DNA of 64,000 bases from Bacilli bacterium (GTDB taxonomy: Bacteria; Bacillota_I; Bacilli_A; RF39; UBA660): positions 1 to 64,000 of the forward strand of contig JAFRQT010000044.1 in assembly GCA_017428485.1 (NCBI GenBank), in the 5' to 3' direction. The notes below the pieces were generated by a model, which made no database searches, was not told the origin of the DNA, and saw only the letters and a program-made list of their open reading frames with translations. Position numbers and translations under genes: made by a program. Below, in pieces: positions 8,694-17,579 of this stretch (the first letter of the stretch is position 1; every line of letters starts with the position of its first letter).

Positions 8694-9878
8694 ATGTGGA
8701 TTATTTTAACTATATATTTATTAATAATAGCTATATATTTTAGTATCAAATTAAAATTTAAAAACTTTAAAATTAATATAAAGGAACTATTTAAAAGAGA
8801 TAAAACATCATTATTCTTAACACTAGGTACTAAAATTGGAGTTGGTTCAATAATCGGAACTACTTCTTCCATATTAATTGGGGGTTTTTCATCTGTTATA
8901 TGGATAATTCTTTTTTCTTTTATTTTCTCATCAATCATTTATTATGAAAGTTATTATGGAAATAAATATAAAAAAAATAATAATAATGAATATGTAGGTG
9001 GACCTTATTTTATTTTTAAATATGGTCTTAATGATAAGGTACTTGCAATAATATCATTAATTCTATTAATTATTCTATATTCATTTTTATTTCAAATGAT
9101 TCAATTTAATACTATTAGTTATGCATTAATTAATTATTTAAATATATCTAAAACAATAATAATTATAGTTAGTTCAATTATTTTATTTATTACATTATCA
9201 TTATCAGTAAAAAATATATTAAATTTAATGAATAAAATAGTTCCATATATGTGTTTATTATTTATAGTAACTTCCCTATATATAATATTAAAAAATATAA
9301 ATTTATTAAATATAGAATTATTCATAAAAGATATAACTAATATTAAAAGTATTCTATGTGGATTAGTAATAGGTATTAAAAGAAGTATATTTATGAATGA
9401 AACTTTAATTGGAACTACTAGTACTACTTCTGCTAGTGATAAAAATAATATAGAAGTATCTATTAAATATCAAATATTAAGTACTTATTTTATATCAATA
9501 ATTATTACATTATTAGTTACATTTTTATTACTAGTTTATTTAAATGAAAATACAATAATTACTGATTATAATGAATTATTATTTAATATATTTAATACTA
9601 ATAAATATGGAGCATTATTCTTAATAATAATTTATATTTTATTTGGATTTACTACTGTACTTAGTGGATATTATATTGGAATAAATAATATTGAGTATTT
9701 AACTAATAAAAAAATATATTTAATAATATTTAAAATTCTTTTTATTATTTCTTGTGTATTTGGGATAATTCTTAATAATAATTATATTTGGAAATATACA
9801 GATATATTTATTTTCATTATGATAATTATTAATTCTTATAGTATAATAAAATTAGTGATGTTTTATGATAGGAAATGA
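8694..9878 (+). CDS. AGCS-family sodium:amino-acid (alanine/glycine) symporter
   Basis: 394 residues, about 10 membrane segments. The family signature is recognisable: GTKIGVGSIIGTTSSILIGGFSSVIWI corresponds to the GxGNxxGVATAIxxGGPGAxFW region, and VGGPYFIFKYGL to the GGPMYYI motif. It probably imports alanine or glycine with Na+. It is shorter and much more Ile/Asn-rich than typical AGCS members (about 450 residues). No clear RBS precedes the ATG at 8694, which follows the terminator by only 20 bases. It overlaps ung by 14 bp. Confidence 0.75.
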   Translation: MWIILTIYLLIIAIYFSIKLKFKNFKINIKELFKRDKTSLFLTLGTKIGVGSIIGTTSSILIGGFSSVIWIILFSFIFSSIIYYESYYGNKYKKNNNNEYVGGPYFIFKYGLNDKVLAIISLILLIILYSFLFQMIQFNTISYALINYLNISKTIIIIVSSIILFITLSLSVKNILNLMNKIVPYMCLLFIVTSLYIILKNINLLNIELFIKDITNIKSILCGLVIGIKRSIFMNETLIGTTSTTSASDKNNIEVSIKYQILSTYFISIIITLLVTFLLLVYLNENTIITDYNELLFNIFNTNKYGALFLIIIYILFGFTTVLSGYYIGINNIEYLTNKKIYLIIFKILFIISCVFGIILNNNYIWKYTDIFIFIMIIINSYSIIKLVMFYDRK

Positions 9879-10533
9879 TTGGGATACAGTATTAAAAAGT
9901 GTATGGGAAAGTCCTAACTTTAATAAATTTATGGATAAAGTAAAAGAAGAATACAAAAAATATACTTGTTATCCAGAATTTAATAATATATTTAATGCTC
10001 TTAAATTAACTCCTTATAGTAAAGTAAAAGTAGTTATAATTGGACAAGATCCATACCATGGAGAAGGGGAAGCTCATGGGCTTTCATTTAGTGTTCAAAA
10101 GGGTGTTAAATTACCTCCAAGTCTTCAAAATATATTTAAAGAATTAAATGATGACTTAGGAATTAAAAATGGAAGTTGCGGAGATTTAACTCCATGGGCT
10201 AAAGAAGGGGTACTTTTATTGAATAGTATATTGTCTGTTAGAAAAGATAGCCCTCTTTCTCATAAGGATTTAGGATGGCAATTACTTACTGATCATATTA
10301 TTAAATTAATTAATTTAAAAAAAGAACCTGTAGTATTTATTTTATGGGGGAGTTTTGCAAAGAGTAAAAAACAGTTTATAACAAATAAAAATCATTTGGT
10401 ATTAGAAAGTACTCATCCTAGTCCATTCTCAGCATATAGTGGATTCTTTGGTAGTAAACCATTTTCTAAAACAAATGAATTCTTAAAAAAGAATAAAATA
10501 AAAGAAGTGAATTTCACACTTCCAAGTCATTAG
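9865..10533 (+). CDS. ung: uracil-DNA glycosylase
   Basis: 222 residues, full length. Family 1 UDG motifs are present: the water-activating motif GQDPYHG near residue 60, LLLNSILSVR, the WGSFAKSKK region and the DNA-intercalation loop HPSPFSAYSGF. It removes uracil from DNA in base-excision repair. The start overlaps the symporter end, and the 3' end overlaps the convergent lemA-like gene by 20 bp. Confidence 0.97.
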   Translation: MIGNDWDTVLKSVWESPNFNKFMDKVKEEYKKYTCYPEFNNIFNALKLTPYSKVKVVIIGQDPYHGEGEAHGLSFSVQKGVKLPPSLQNIFKELNDDLGIKNGSCGDLTPWAKEGVLLLNSILSVRKDSPLSHKDLGWQLLTDHIIKLINLKKEPVVFILWGSFAKSKKQFITNKNHLVLESTHPSPFSAYSGFFGSKPFSKTNEFLKKNKIKEVNFTLPSH

Positions 10534-11071
10534 TATATTCACTTTCTATTTCTTTACCATCTAGTAAAGATTTAGGTTTATATCTTTTAATTAGAGATAC
10601 TATATTATATGGTATCTTTTTAATTATATTATTGTATTCTAAAGTATACTTATTATAAAAAGTTCTAAGAGATATAAGATGTAATTCATTTTCATTATAT
10701 TCTTCAATTACTTCTTTAAAGCTCTTTACTTCTCGTACCTTTTTATTATCTTCTTTTATTTCAATTATTTCTTTATAACATTTATTAAATAACTCTTCAC
10801 TTTTAATATTTGACATTTCATCTATTTTTATTTTCTTAATATCATCAAATACTTTACTATGTGTTTTGTATCTATTTTCAACGATATTAATCATTCTTAC
10901 AATAATATTATATTTATTTTTAATATTACTATTATATTCAGTTTCAGATTGATCTAATCTTTTCAATAATAAATTAATTCTTTCATTAAAATATTTAAAT
11001 AGTATTATAGATAAACCAATTAAAACAACTAAAATACATAATATTAATAGAATTAAATTAATAGGTTTCAT
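10514..11071 (-). CDS. LemA-family membrane protein
   Basis: 185 residues with one N-terminal membrane helix (LILLILCILVVLIGLSIILF) and a long helical body. The spacing of KNKYNIIVRMINIVENRYKTH, the ENELHLISLRTFYNKYTLEYN stretch and the following KKIPYNIVSLI matches the LemA fold (YNxxVxxxPxxxxA near the C terminus). The function of LemA proteins is poorly understood. AGGA lies upstream of the start. It is convergent with ung and overlaps its 3' end. Confidence 0.7.
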   Translation of the reverse strand: MKPINLILLILCILVVLIGLSIILFKYFNERINLLLKRLDQSETEYNSNIKNKYNIIVRMINIVENRYKTHSKVFDDIKKIKIDEMSNIKSEELFNKCYKEIIEIKEDNKKVREVKSFKEVIEEYNENELHLISLRTFYNKYTLEYNNIIKKIPYNIVSLIKRYKPKSLLDGKEIESEYTNDLEV

Positions 11072-11160
11072 ATTATCACATCCTAATAGTTATTATATCA
11101 TAAATTTATTTGTTAGTATATTTATTATGTGATGAATTAAATCCATTATAACTTTTATAT

Positions 11161-11499
11161 TTATTTTGCATATATTATTTCTTCATCAAATTCCACAAAA
11201 TCTACATATATCATTAATATTAAATAATATTTATTATTTTCAATATCATTTATTATTAAATTATCTCTTCCGGCATGTTCAATTATTCCGGAAAATATTC
11301 TATCTCTCCATTCATTAGAATCAGAAAAAGAAGCATGTACTCTTACATTTTTTCCAATATTATTTCTTAATATATTTTCTATATAACTTTGTTCCATAGG
11401 ATAATCTTTATTATATTCATTTACATTAAAAGTAGGACTACTAGATTGACGTTCAAAATCATTTATAAAAACTGGAGTTTTATAATAACTTCCATTCAT
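11161..11499 (-). CDS. GerQ-like spore coat protein
   Basis: 112 residues. The C-terminal half, with SYIENILRNNIGKNVRVHASF, FSGIIEHAGRDNLIINDI and YYLILMIYVDFVEFDEEI, lines up well with GerQ (YwdL). In Bacillus GerQ is a coat protein cross-linked by transglutaminase and needed for the cortex-lytic enzyme CwlJ. The N-terminal part is low-complexity, as usual for the family. The start has AGGAGATGA upstream. It supports spore formation or recent loss of it. Confidence 0.8.
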   Translation of the reverse strand: MNGSYYKTPVFINDFERQSSSPTFNVNEYNKDYPMEQSYIENILRNNIGKNVRVHASFSDSNEWRDRIFSGIIEHAGRDNLIINDIENNKYYLILMIYVDFVEFDEEIIYAK

Positions 11500-11601
11500 T
11501 AATTATCATCTCCTATATATAATTAATGAAAAAGACTATAAAAGGTGATTAAATATTTTATTTTATTGTTAAATCATTTATAATTATAGTGGAGGTATTT
11601 T

Positions 11602-12153
11602 ATGATAAAAGTAGGAGTATCTAATCATCATGTACATTTAAATGAAGAATCATTAAAAGCATTATTCGGAGAGAATTATGAATTAACTGTAAAAAGACCA
11701 TTAAATCAAAAATATCAATTTGCAGCAGAAGAAACAGTTACTTTAGTCAAAAATAATAAGACTTTAGAACATATTCGTGTAGTTGGACCATTAAGAAGTT
11801 ATACTCAAGTTGAATTATTAGATAAAGATAATGAATATTTTGGTATTAATGCACCTGTTAGAAAAAGTGGAGATTTAAAGGGTAGTGAAACTATCGATAT
11901 TATTGGACCTAATGGTACATATCATGCGGTAGAGTCAACTATAGTATCCGATACTCATATTCATATGAGTGCAGAAGATTTAATTACTTTTAATAGACAT
12001 AATGATGAAGTGGTTAAAATTAATTGTAAAGGTATAATAGTTGATGATGTACATATTAAATCAGATGACACTTGTGTTCTAGAGATGCATATTAATAAAG
12101 ATATTGCAGAACGTTTGGGTATAGAAACTGGGGATGAAATAGAGATATGTTAA
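11602..12153 (+). CDS. pduL: PduL-type phosphate propanoyl/acetyltransferase
   Basis: 183 residues. It begins KVGVSNHHVHLNEESLKALFG and contains the His-rich metal-binding signatures of PduL phosphotransacylases (SNHHVHL early and SDTHIHMSAEDL late). PduL interconverts acyl-CoA and acyl-phosphate, feeding acetate kinase-type ATP synthesis. No microcompartment genes are nearby, so a role in ordinary acetate metabolism is the simpler reading. The RBS GTGGAGGT is 7 bases upstream. It overlaps the ABC ATPase start by 7 bp. Confidence 0.92.
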   Translation: MIKVGVSNHHVHLNEESLKALFGENYELTVKRPLNQKYQFAAEETVTLVKNNKTLEHIRVVGPLRSYTQVELLDKDNEYFGINAPVRKSGDLKGSETIDIIGPNGTYHAVESTIVSDTHIHMSAEDLITFNRHNDEVVKINCKGIIVDDVHIKSDDTCVLEMHINKDIAERLGIETGDEIEIC

Positions 12154-13046
12154 AAGTAGAACATGTTACAAAATACTATGGAGATTTTAGAGCAGTAAAT
12201 GATTTATCATTTGAAATTCATGAAGGAGAAATATTTGGACTATTAGGTGTAAATGGTGCTGGTAAAACTACGACATTTAGAATGATAATGGGTTTACTTG
12301 ATAAAACTGATGGAGAAATAACATTAGATGATAAGCCAATAGATTATAATGTTACTGATAAAATAGGATTTCTAACTGAAGAAAGAAGTTTACTTCCAAA
12401 TAAAACTGTTTTAGAACAAGCTATATTTTACTCAGCTTTAAAAGGTATGGATGATAAAACTATAGAAGAAAAGTTAGATGAATATTTAGAAAAATTTAAA
12501 ATATCAGAATATAAAAATAAAAAGATAAAAGAATTATCTAAAGGTAATCAACAAAAAATACAATTTATTATTAGTATATTAAATGAACCAAAACTATTAA
12601 TATTAGATGAACCATTTAGTGGACTAGATCCTATAAATGTAGAAATGTTTAAAAAAGAAATATTAAGACTTAAAAAGAACAATACTATGATTATATTTTC
12701 ATCTCATATGATGGAACATATAGAGTATTTTTGTGATTCATTAGTTATATTAGTAAAAGGTAATACTGTTTTAAAAGGTAAATTAACTGATATTAAAAAG
12801 GATTATAGAAAAAAGAATATTAAAGTTAAAGCTGATTTAGATATAGATGAGATTAAATCTATTAAAGGTGTATTAGATATAGAAAAGAATAAAGATGAAT
12901 ATACTATTAAAATAGAAAATGAAAGTATAGTAGATGATGTATTTAAAAAAGTATCTAAATATAAAAATGTAAATAAGTTTGTAGTTGAAGAACCAACTTT
13001 AAATGAAATATTTGTAAGTAAAGTAGGTGAAGAATATGAGAAATAA
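12147..13046 (+). CDS. ABC transporter ATP-binding protein (ABC-2 exporter, NatA-like)
   Basis: 299 residues. Walker A is GVNGAGKTT near residue 35, the Q-loop region is GFLTEERSLLPNKTVLEQ, the signature is LSKGNQQK near residue 130, Walker B is LLILDEPFSGLDP near 150, and the H-loop is SSHMMEH. The C-terminal extra domain is typical of Na+/drug/antibiotic ABC-2 exporters. It is translationally coupled to both pduL and the permease. Confidence 0.95.
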   Translation: MLKVEHVTKYYGDFRAVNDLSFEIHEGEIFGLLGVNGAGKTTTFRMIMGLLDKTDGEITLDDKPIDYNVTDKIGFLTEERSLLPNKTVLEQAIFYSALKGMDDKTIEEKLDEYLEKFKISEYKNKKIKELSKGNQQKIQFIISILNEPKLLILDEPFSGLDPINVEMFKKEILRLKKNNTMIIFSSHMMEHIEYFCDSLVILVKGNTVLKGKLTDIKKDYRKKNIKVKADLDIDEIKSIKGVLDIEKNKDEYTIKIENESIVDDVFKKVSKYKNVNKFVVEEPTLNEIFVSKVGEEYEK

Positions 13047-14367
13047 ATTTGCATTTTTAACAAAAGATAGTATTAAAAAGAAAGTATGTACTAAATCATT
13101 TAAAATAGTAAATATAGTACTATTTATAATAATAGTAGGACTTCTAAACTTAGATAGTATTGTTAAATCATTTGGTGGAGACTTTGAAAATGAAGTTAAT
13201 ATTAAAGTAATAGATGATGCAGAAGTTTATAATGGTTTAGAAGTATTACTTAAAAACAGTTACTTTGATGTATTAGATAGTTATAATGCTAAAGTAGAGA
13301 AAAGTGATAAAACATTAGAAGAATTAGAAAATGAAATAAAAGAAGATGAATCATCAGATATAATAATAAGAATAAATAAAGATAAAGAAACTGTATTTAA
13401 TGCAGATATTATTTCATATGAATATGTAGATGCACTATTATATCAAAATATAATTAATGCATTAAATACTATAAAAGTAAATGAAGCAATGAAATTATCT
13501 AATATTAGCGAGGAAACACTTGCTAAAATATATGAAAATATTAATGTTAATAGAGTTCTATTAAATGAAGATTTAGATGAAAATAAAGAATTAATGGAAC
13601 AAATAGGTGGAGTAATAATAATTATATTTATAGTTCCATTCTTTATATTAATTGTACTTATTGTTCAAATGATAGGTGCAGAAATAAATGAAGAAAAAAG
13701 AACTAAATCTATGGAAATTATTATTTCAAGTGTACCAGCTAAAACACATTTCTTAGCAAAACTAACCGCTGCGAATGCATTTGCAATATTGCAAGGATTA
13801 TTATTAATTGTATATGTAATAATTGGAGTAATAGCAAGAGCAATGACTACATCACTTCCAGATATTTCTTCAGTAGCAGGAGCAGGTGTAGATGCAGGTA
13901 CAGTAAGTAATTATATAACAATGTTCTTACAAAGTGATGTTGCTAGTAGATTATTAATTGGAATTCCATTCTTTATAATATTGATTATATTAAGTTTCTT
14001 TGCATATTCATTATTTATTGGAGTGCTTGCGAGTGTAACAACAAGTATGGAAGACTATCAACAAATACAAACTCCTGTAATGATATTCTTAATGATAGGT
14101 TATTATTTAGCAATATATGCATCAGTATATCAAGGAGCTGCATTTATTAAGATAGCTGCATATATACCATTCATTTCAGGAATACTTGCTCCAGTTATGT
14201 ATTCACTTGGACAAATGACTATTTATGGATTAATAATCTCAATAGTAATACTAGCTATTACATGTTATTTATTCTATAAATATGGTCTAAAAATATATAA
14301 AGATGGAATACTAAATTATCAATCAAGTAATCTATGGCAAAAAATGTTTAAGTCATTAAAAAATTAA
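13036..14367 (+). CDS. ABC-2 type permease (NatB/YhaP-like)
   Basis: 443 residues. One membrane helix near the N terminus is followed by a large external domain (about residues 45-190), then five or six C-terminal helices. The EINEEKRTKSMEIIISSVPA motif is characteristic of ABC-2 permeases. The ATG at 13036 is chosen because GTAGGTGA sits 5-9 bases upstream; a GTG at 13027 lies in that RBS. It pairs with the preceding ATPase to form an exporter, substrate unknown. It is the last core gene before the accessory region. Confidence 0.93.
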   Translation: MRNKFAFLTKDSIKKKVCTKSFKIVNIVLFIIIVGLLNLDSIVKSFGGDFENEVNIKVIDDAEVYNGLEVLLKNSYFDVLDSYNAKVEKSDKTLEELENEIKEDESSDIIIRINKDKETVFNADIISYEYVDALLYQNIINALNTIKVNEAMKLSNISEETLAKIYENINVNRVLLNEDLDENKELMEQIGGVIIIIFIVPFFILIVLIVQMIGAEINEEKRTKSMEIIISSVPAKTHFLAKLTAANAFAILQGLLLIVYVIIGVIARAMTTSLPDISSVAGAGVDAGTVSNYITMFLQSDVASRLLIGIPFFIILIILSFFAYSLFIGVLASVTTSMEDYQQIQTPVMIFLMIGYYLAIYASVYQGAAFIKIAAYIPFISGILAPVMYSLGQMTIYGLIISIVILAITCYLFYKYGLKIYKDGILNYQSSNLWQKMFKSLKN

Positions 14368-14377
14368 AAAATCTTCA

Positions 14378-14407
14378 TTGACAACAAACTTAAATTCATT
14401 ATATAAT
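14378..14407 (+). promoter_or_regulatory. sigma-A type promoter
   Basis: A consensus -35 TTGACA (14378-14383) and -10 TATAAT (14402-14407) with 18-bp spacing. No ORF starts within the next 340 bases, so it should drive a non-coding transcript. Confidence 0.7.
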
Positions 14408-14412
14408 TAAAT

Positions 14413-14510
14413 TGACATAGAGATATGTCACGAATACTTTACGAAACATTGTGGAGTATTCAACCAAAACCCCCTGAAGAGGCCATGAATCAAAGTGGCC
14501 TCATTTATTT
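14413..14510 (+). ncRNA. candidate small structured RNA at the element 1 left boundary
   Basis: Directly after the promoter come three hairpins: TGACATA/TATGTCA (14413-14430, GAGA tetraloop), GAATACT/AGTATTC (14432-14461) and a terminator-like GAGGCCA/TGGCCTC (14479-14502) followed by ATTTATTTTG. The single-stranded linker between hairpins 2 and 3 contains the CCCCCTGAAG sequence that recurs at the other element boundaries. I do not recognise a known RNA family. If the element inserted here, the third hairpin belongs to the element. Confidence 0.45.
14470..14479. other. left attachment-site core (attL)
   Basis: CCCCCTGAAG; the 9-mer CCCCTGAAG recurs at 33422 and 45713, exactly at the other two edges of the accessory DNA. 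Each copy is followed by a G/A-rich stretch. The true core may be longer or shifted. Confidence 0.5.
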
Positions 14511-14559
14511 TGCCCTAAAATAGGGGGATTGGGGCGATTAGTATAATTAGTAAAATGGC

Positions 14560-14582
14560 TCTGGGTGACATTTAGGTGACAT
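14560..14582. repeat. arm-type integrase repeats, left end of element 1
   Basis: Two direct GGTGACAT copies 11 bp apart, inside TCTGGGTGACAT. Nearly the same block occurs at 33292-33314 beside the integrase-proximal end. Position and spacing fit tyrosine-integrase arm sites. Confidence 0.55.
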
Positions 14583-14585
14583 TTT

Positions 14586-14656
14586 AAATCTAAGGTGGAT
14601 TTCAAAGTGAATACAAAATGAAAGTATATAGAGTAGTATATTTATATTGTTTTATT
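14586..14656. repeat. imperfect direct repeat flanking the restriction cassette (left copy)
   Basis: It begins AAATCTAAGGTGGATTTCAA and contains TAGTATATTTATATTGTTTT. A related copy begins directly after the stop codon of the DUF262 gene (22494). Together the copies bracket the hsdMSR-DUF262 cargo. Confidence 0.5.
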
Positions 14657-14712
14657 AAAATAATTGTGATAAATATATGAAACAAATTGAGTATAAAAAC
14701 AGGCAATTGGTA

Positions 14713-14721
14713 TGATATAAT
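14713..14721 (+). promoter_or_regulatory. extended -10 promoter of the hsd operon
   Basis: TGATATAAT, 32 bases before the hsdM start; the same extended -10 appears before the DUF262, fic, dpnM and other genes here. Confidence 0.6.
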
Positions 14722-14752
14722 TATTATAGAATGATTTTTAGGGAGTGAAGTT

Positions 14753-16339
14753 ATGAATAAAGAGCAAGAAAGAGAGAATCTCCATAAGACTATATGGAAG
14801 ATAGCAAATGAACTTAGAGGTTCTGTTGATGGATGGGATTTTAAGCAATATGTTTTAGGGTTGTTATTCTATAGATTTATATCAGAAAATATAGAAAATT
14901 ACATTAATGAAATTCAAAGAAAAGCTGGAAAAGAGGGCTTTGAATATAGAAACTTATCTGATGATATGGCAATAAATGCAAAATCTCAGTTATTGGAGGA
15001 GAAGGGGTTCTTTATACTTCCTAGTGAATTGTTTTGCAATGTTAGAAAAACTGCAAAAAACAATGATAATTTAAATGTTGTTTTAGCAAATATATTCGAT
15101 AATATTGAATCATCAGCAAGGGGGACAGCATCAGAAGAAGATGTTAAAGGTCTATTTGATGACTTTGATGTTAAAAGTAATAAACTTGGAAATACAGTAG
15201 AAGAAAGAAACGATAAATTATCAAAGATGTTAGATTCTATTGGTAATTTACAACTTGGTGATTATCAAAGTAATACTATAGATGTTTTTGGGGATGCATA
15301 TGAGTTTTTAATGACTATGTATGCTTCTAGTGCTGGAAAATCAGGTGGGGAATTCTTTACGCCACAAGAAGTTGGTGAACTATTAGCTAAGATAGTAATT
15401 GAAGATAAGAAAGAAGTAAATAAAGTATATGATCCATGTTGTGGGTCAGGAGGACTTCTTCTTAAGTTTGCAAAGATTTTAGGAAAAGAAAATGTTAAAC
15501 AGGGGTTCTATGGACAAGAATTAAATATAACTACTTATAATTTAGCTAGGATAAATATGTTCTTACATGATATAAATTATAATAATTTTAATATAGCGAG
15601 AGAGGATACTTTAATTCATCCTATGCATTGGGATGATGAACCTTTTGATGCAATAGTATCAAATCCTCCTTATTCTATTAGTTGGGCAGGAAAAACAAAT
15701 CCTATTTTAATAAATGACGCTAGGTTTGCACCTGCGGGTGTTTTAGCTCCTCCTGGAAATGCTGATTTTGCATTTTTAATGCACATGTTATCATGGTTAT
15801 CACCAAGAGGTACTGCAGCTGTTGTTGTATTTCCAGGAATATTATATCGTGGTGGGGCAGAGCAAAAGATAAGACAATATATGGTTGATAATAATTTTAT
15901 AGATTGCATTATTCAATTACCACCTAATATATTCTTTCAAACACCAATTGCAACTGCTATTATGGTGATGAAGAAGAATAAAACTGATAATAATATTCTA
16001 TTTATTGATGCAAGTGATGATTTTGTAAAAAATCCAGATAAAATGAAAAATGGAAATAATTCAAATAAATTATCTGATGAAAATATTAAAAATATATATA
16101 AATTAGTTAAAAATAGAGAGTCTGTGGAAGGCAAAGCATATTTAGCTACTTATGATGAAATCAAAGAGAATGAGTATACTATATCTGTTAATACATATTT
16201 AAAAACTATTATTCAAGAAGAGATAATAAATATAGTTGAATTAAATGAAAGAATAGGCGAAATAGTTAAAAAGCAAGAACAAACTAGAAAAGAATTGGAT
16301 CAAATCATTAAAGAATTGGAGATTGACTATTATGAATAG
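14753..16339 (+). CDS. hsdM: type I restriction-modification system, DNA methyltransferase subunit HsdM
   Basis: 528 residues. N-terminal helical domain, then GEFFTPQEVGELLAKIV, the SAM-binding motif DPCCGSGG at residue 227 and the catalytic motif NPPYS at residue 304 (N6-adenine methyltransferase). It ends with a coiled helix that contacts HsdS. Together with HsdS it forms the M2S1 methylase protecting host DNA. RBS GGGAGTGAAG upstream. First gene of the hsdM-hsdS-hsdR operon, with 8-bp overlap to hsdS. Confidence 0.96.
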   Translation: MNKEQERENLHKTIWKIANELRGSVDGWDFKQYVLGLLFYRFISENIENYINEIQRKAGKEGFEYRNLSDDMAINAKSQLLEEKGFFILPSELFCNVRKTAKNNDNLNVVLANIFDNIESSARGTASEEDVKGLFDDFDVKSNKLGNTVEERNDKLSKMLDSIGNLQLGDYQSNTIDVFGDAYEFLMTMYASSAGKSGGEFFTPQEVGELLAKIVIEDKKEVNKVYDPCCGSGGLLLKFAKILGKENVKQGFYGQELNITTYNLARINMFLHDINYNNFNIAREDTLIHPMHWDDEPFDAIVSNPPYSISWAGKTNPILINDARFAPAGVLAPPGNADFAFLMHMLSWLSPRGTAAVVVFPGILYRGGAEQKIRQYMVDNNFIDCIIQLPPNIFFQTPIATAIMVMKKNKTDNNILFIDASDDFVKNPDKMKNGNNSNKLSDENIKNIYKLVKNRESVEGKAYLATYDEIKENEYTISVNTYLKTIIQEEIINIVELNERIGEIVKKQEQTRKELDQIIKELEIDYYE

Positions 16340-17579
16340 AATTCAAAAATTGATAAATGATTTGTGTCCAAATGGAGTTCCATATAAAAAATTAAAGGAT
16401 ATTGGTGATACTTTCACAGGATTAAATGGAAAGAGAAAAGAGGACTTTTCAAAAGGGAATTGTAAGTACATTACTTATACAAATATTTATAATAATCCTT
16501 CCATAGATTTAAATCAAAATGATTATGTGTATATAAAAGTTAATGAAAAACAAAACACTTTAAGATATGGAGATATTTTAATAACTGGTTCATCTGAAAA
16601 CATGGAAGATAGTGGTATGATTTCAGTTGTATGTGAAGAACCAAAAGAAAATGTATATTTGAATAGTTTTTGTTTTGGATTAAGGCCAAATGAAGAATAT
16701 TCAAAAAAACTATTTCCTGGATTTTCAAAGCATATATTTAGAAGTAACTTCTTTAGAAAACAGATTCTTCAATGTTCTTTTGGGGTTACAAGATATAATT
16801 TAAATAAGAAAAAATTTATGGAATTGACTATACCAATTCCACCTATAGATGTTCAAAAAGAAATAGCAAAAGTACTTGATAAGTTTGGCGAGCTAGAAGC
16901 GGAGCTAGAAGCGGAGCTAGAAGCGAGGAAAAGTCAATATGAGTTTTGGCGTGAAAAATTGTTTGATGATTCTGAAGCAAAGCAATATCAATTGGAAGAA
17001 TTATTTAATTTGAAAAATGGATTTACCCCATCAAAAGCTAATGATAGTTTTTGGACTAATGGGATAATACCTTGGTTTAGAATGGAAGATTTAAGAGAAA
17101 ATGGTAGAATACTTAATGATGCTATTCAGCACATTACAATAGAAGCAACAAAAGGAAATATAATGCCAGAGAATTCGATTATAGTATCAACTTCTGCTAC
17201 AATAGGGGAGCATGCGTTATTAACCTGTAAATCTTTATCGAATCAAAGGTTTACATATTTGGTATTAAAGGATTCTTTTAAAGATGTTGTTGATATGAAA
17301 TATATATATTATCATTGTTTCTTGTTAGATAAGTATTGTTTACACATTTTGAATCAAGGTAATTTTGCATCAATTGATATGAAAGCTTTCAAGAAATATA
17401 TATTTAATATTCCTACTATAGAAAAGCAGAAAAAAATTGTAGATATATTAGATAAGTTTGACAAATTAGTTAATGATATATATGAAGGCCTACCAGCAGA
17501 AATTAAATTTAGAAGAAAACAATATAAGTATTATAGAGATGAATTATTGAGCTTTAAGGAGTTGGTGGTTAATGAGTAA
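16332..17579 (+). CDS. hsdS: type I restriction-modification system, specificity subunit HsdS
   Basis: About 415 residues. There are two target-recognition domains (residues about 15-175 and 220-375), each followed by a conserved helical spacer (PIPPIDVQKEIAKVLDKF and NIPTIEKQKKIVDILDKF). The central spacer contains ELEA repeated three times from residue 187, encoded by perfect 12-bp repeats. In EcoR124-type systems a different copy number of such a repeat changes the DNA sequence recognised. GGAG 10 bases upstream supports the ATG at 16332 over the TTG at 16323. It overlaps hsdR by 8 bp. Confidence 0.93.
   Translation: MNRIQKLINDLCPNGVPYKKLKDIGDTFTGLNGKRKEDFSKGNCKYITYTNIYNNPSIDLNQNDYVYIKVNEKQNTLRYGDILITGSSENMEDSGMISVVCEEPKENVYLNSFCFGLRPNEEYSKKLFPGFSKHIFRSNFFRKQILQCSFGVTRYNLNKKKFMELTIPIPPIDVQKEIAKVLDKFGELEAELEAELEARKSQYEFWREKLFDDSEAKQYQLEELFNLKNGFTPSKANDSFWTNGIIPWFRMEDLRENGRILNDAIQHITIEATKGNIMPENSIIVSTSATIGEHALLTCKSLSNQRFTYLVLKDSFKDVVDMKYIYYHCFLLDKYCLHILNQGNFASIDMKAFKKYIFNIPTIEKQKKIVDILDKFDKLVNDIYEGLPAEIKFRRKQYKYYRDELLSFKELVVNE
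16890..16925 (+). repeat. three tandem 12-bp repeats in hsdS
   Basis: Three perfect copies of GAGCTAGAAGCG, in frame, encoding ELEA x3 in the inter-domain helix. Gain or loss of a copy preserves the frame but changes the spacing between the two recognition domains. Confidence 0.9.

Noticed and set aside
14413-14510. tRNA or tmRNA 3' end as attachment site
   Set aside because: No cloverleaf, no T-loop GGTTCGAA-type sequence and no CCA; the hairpins do not fit.
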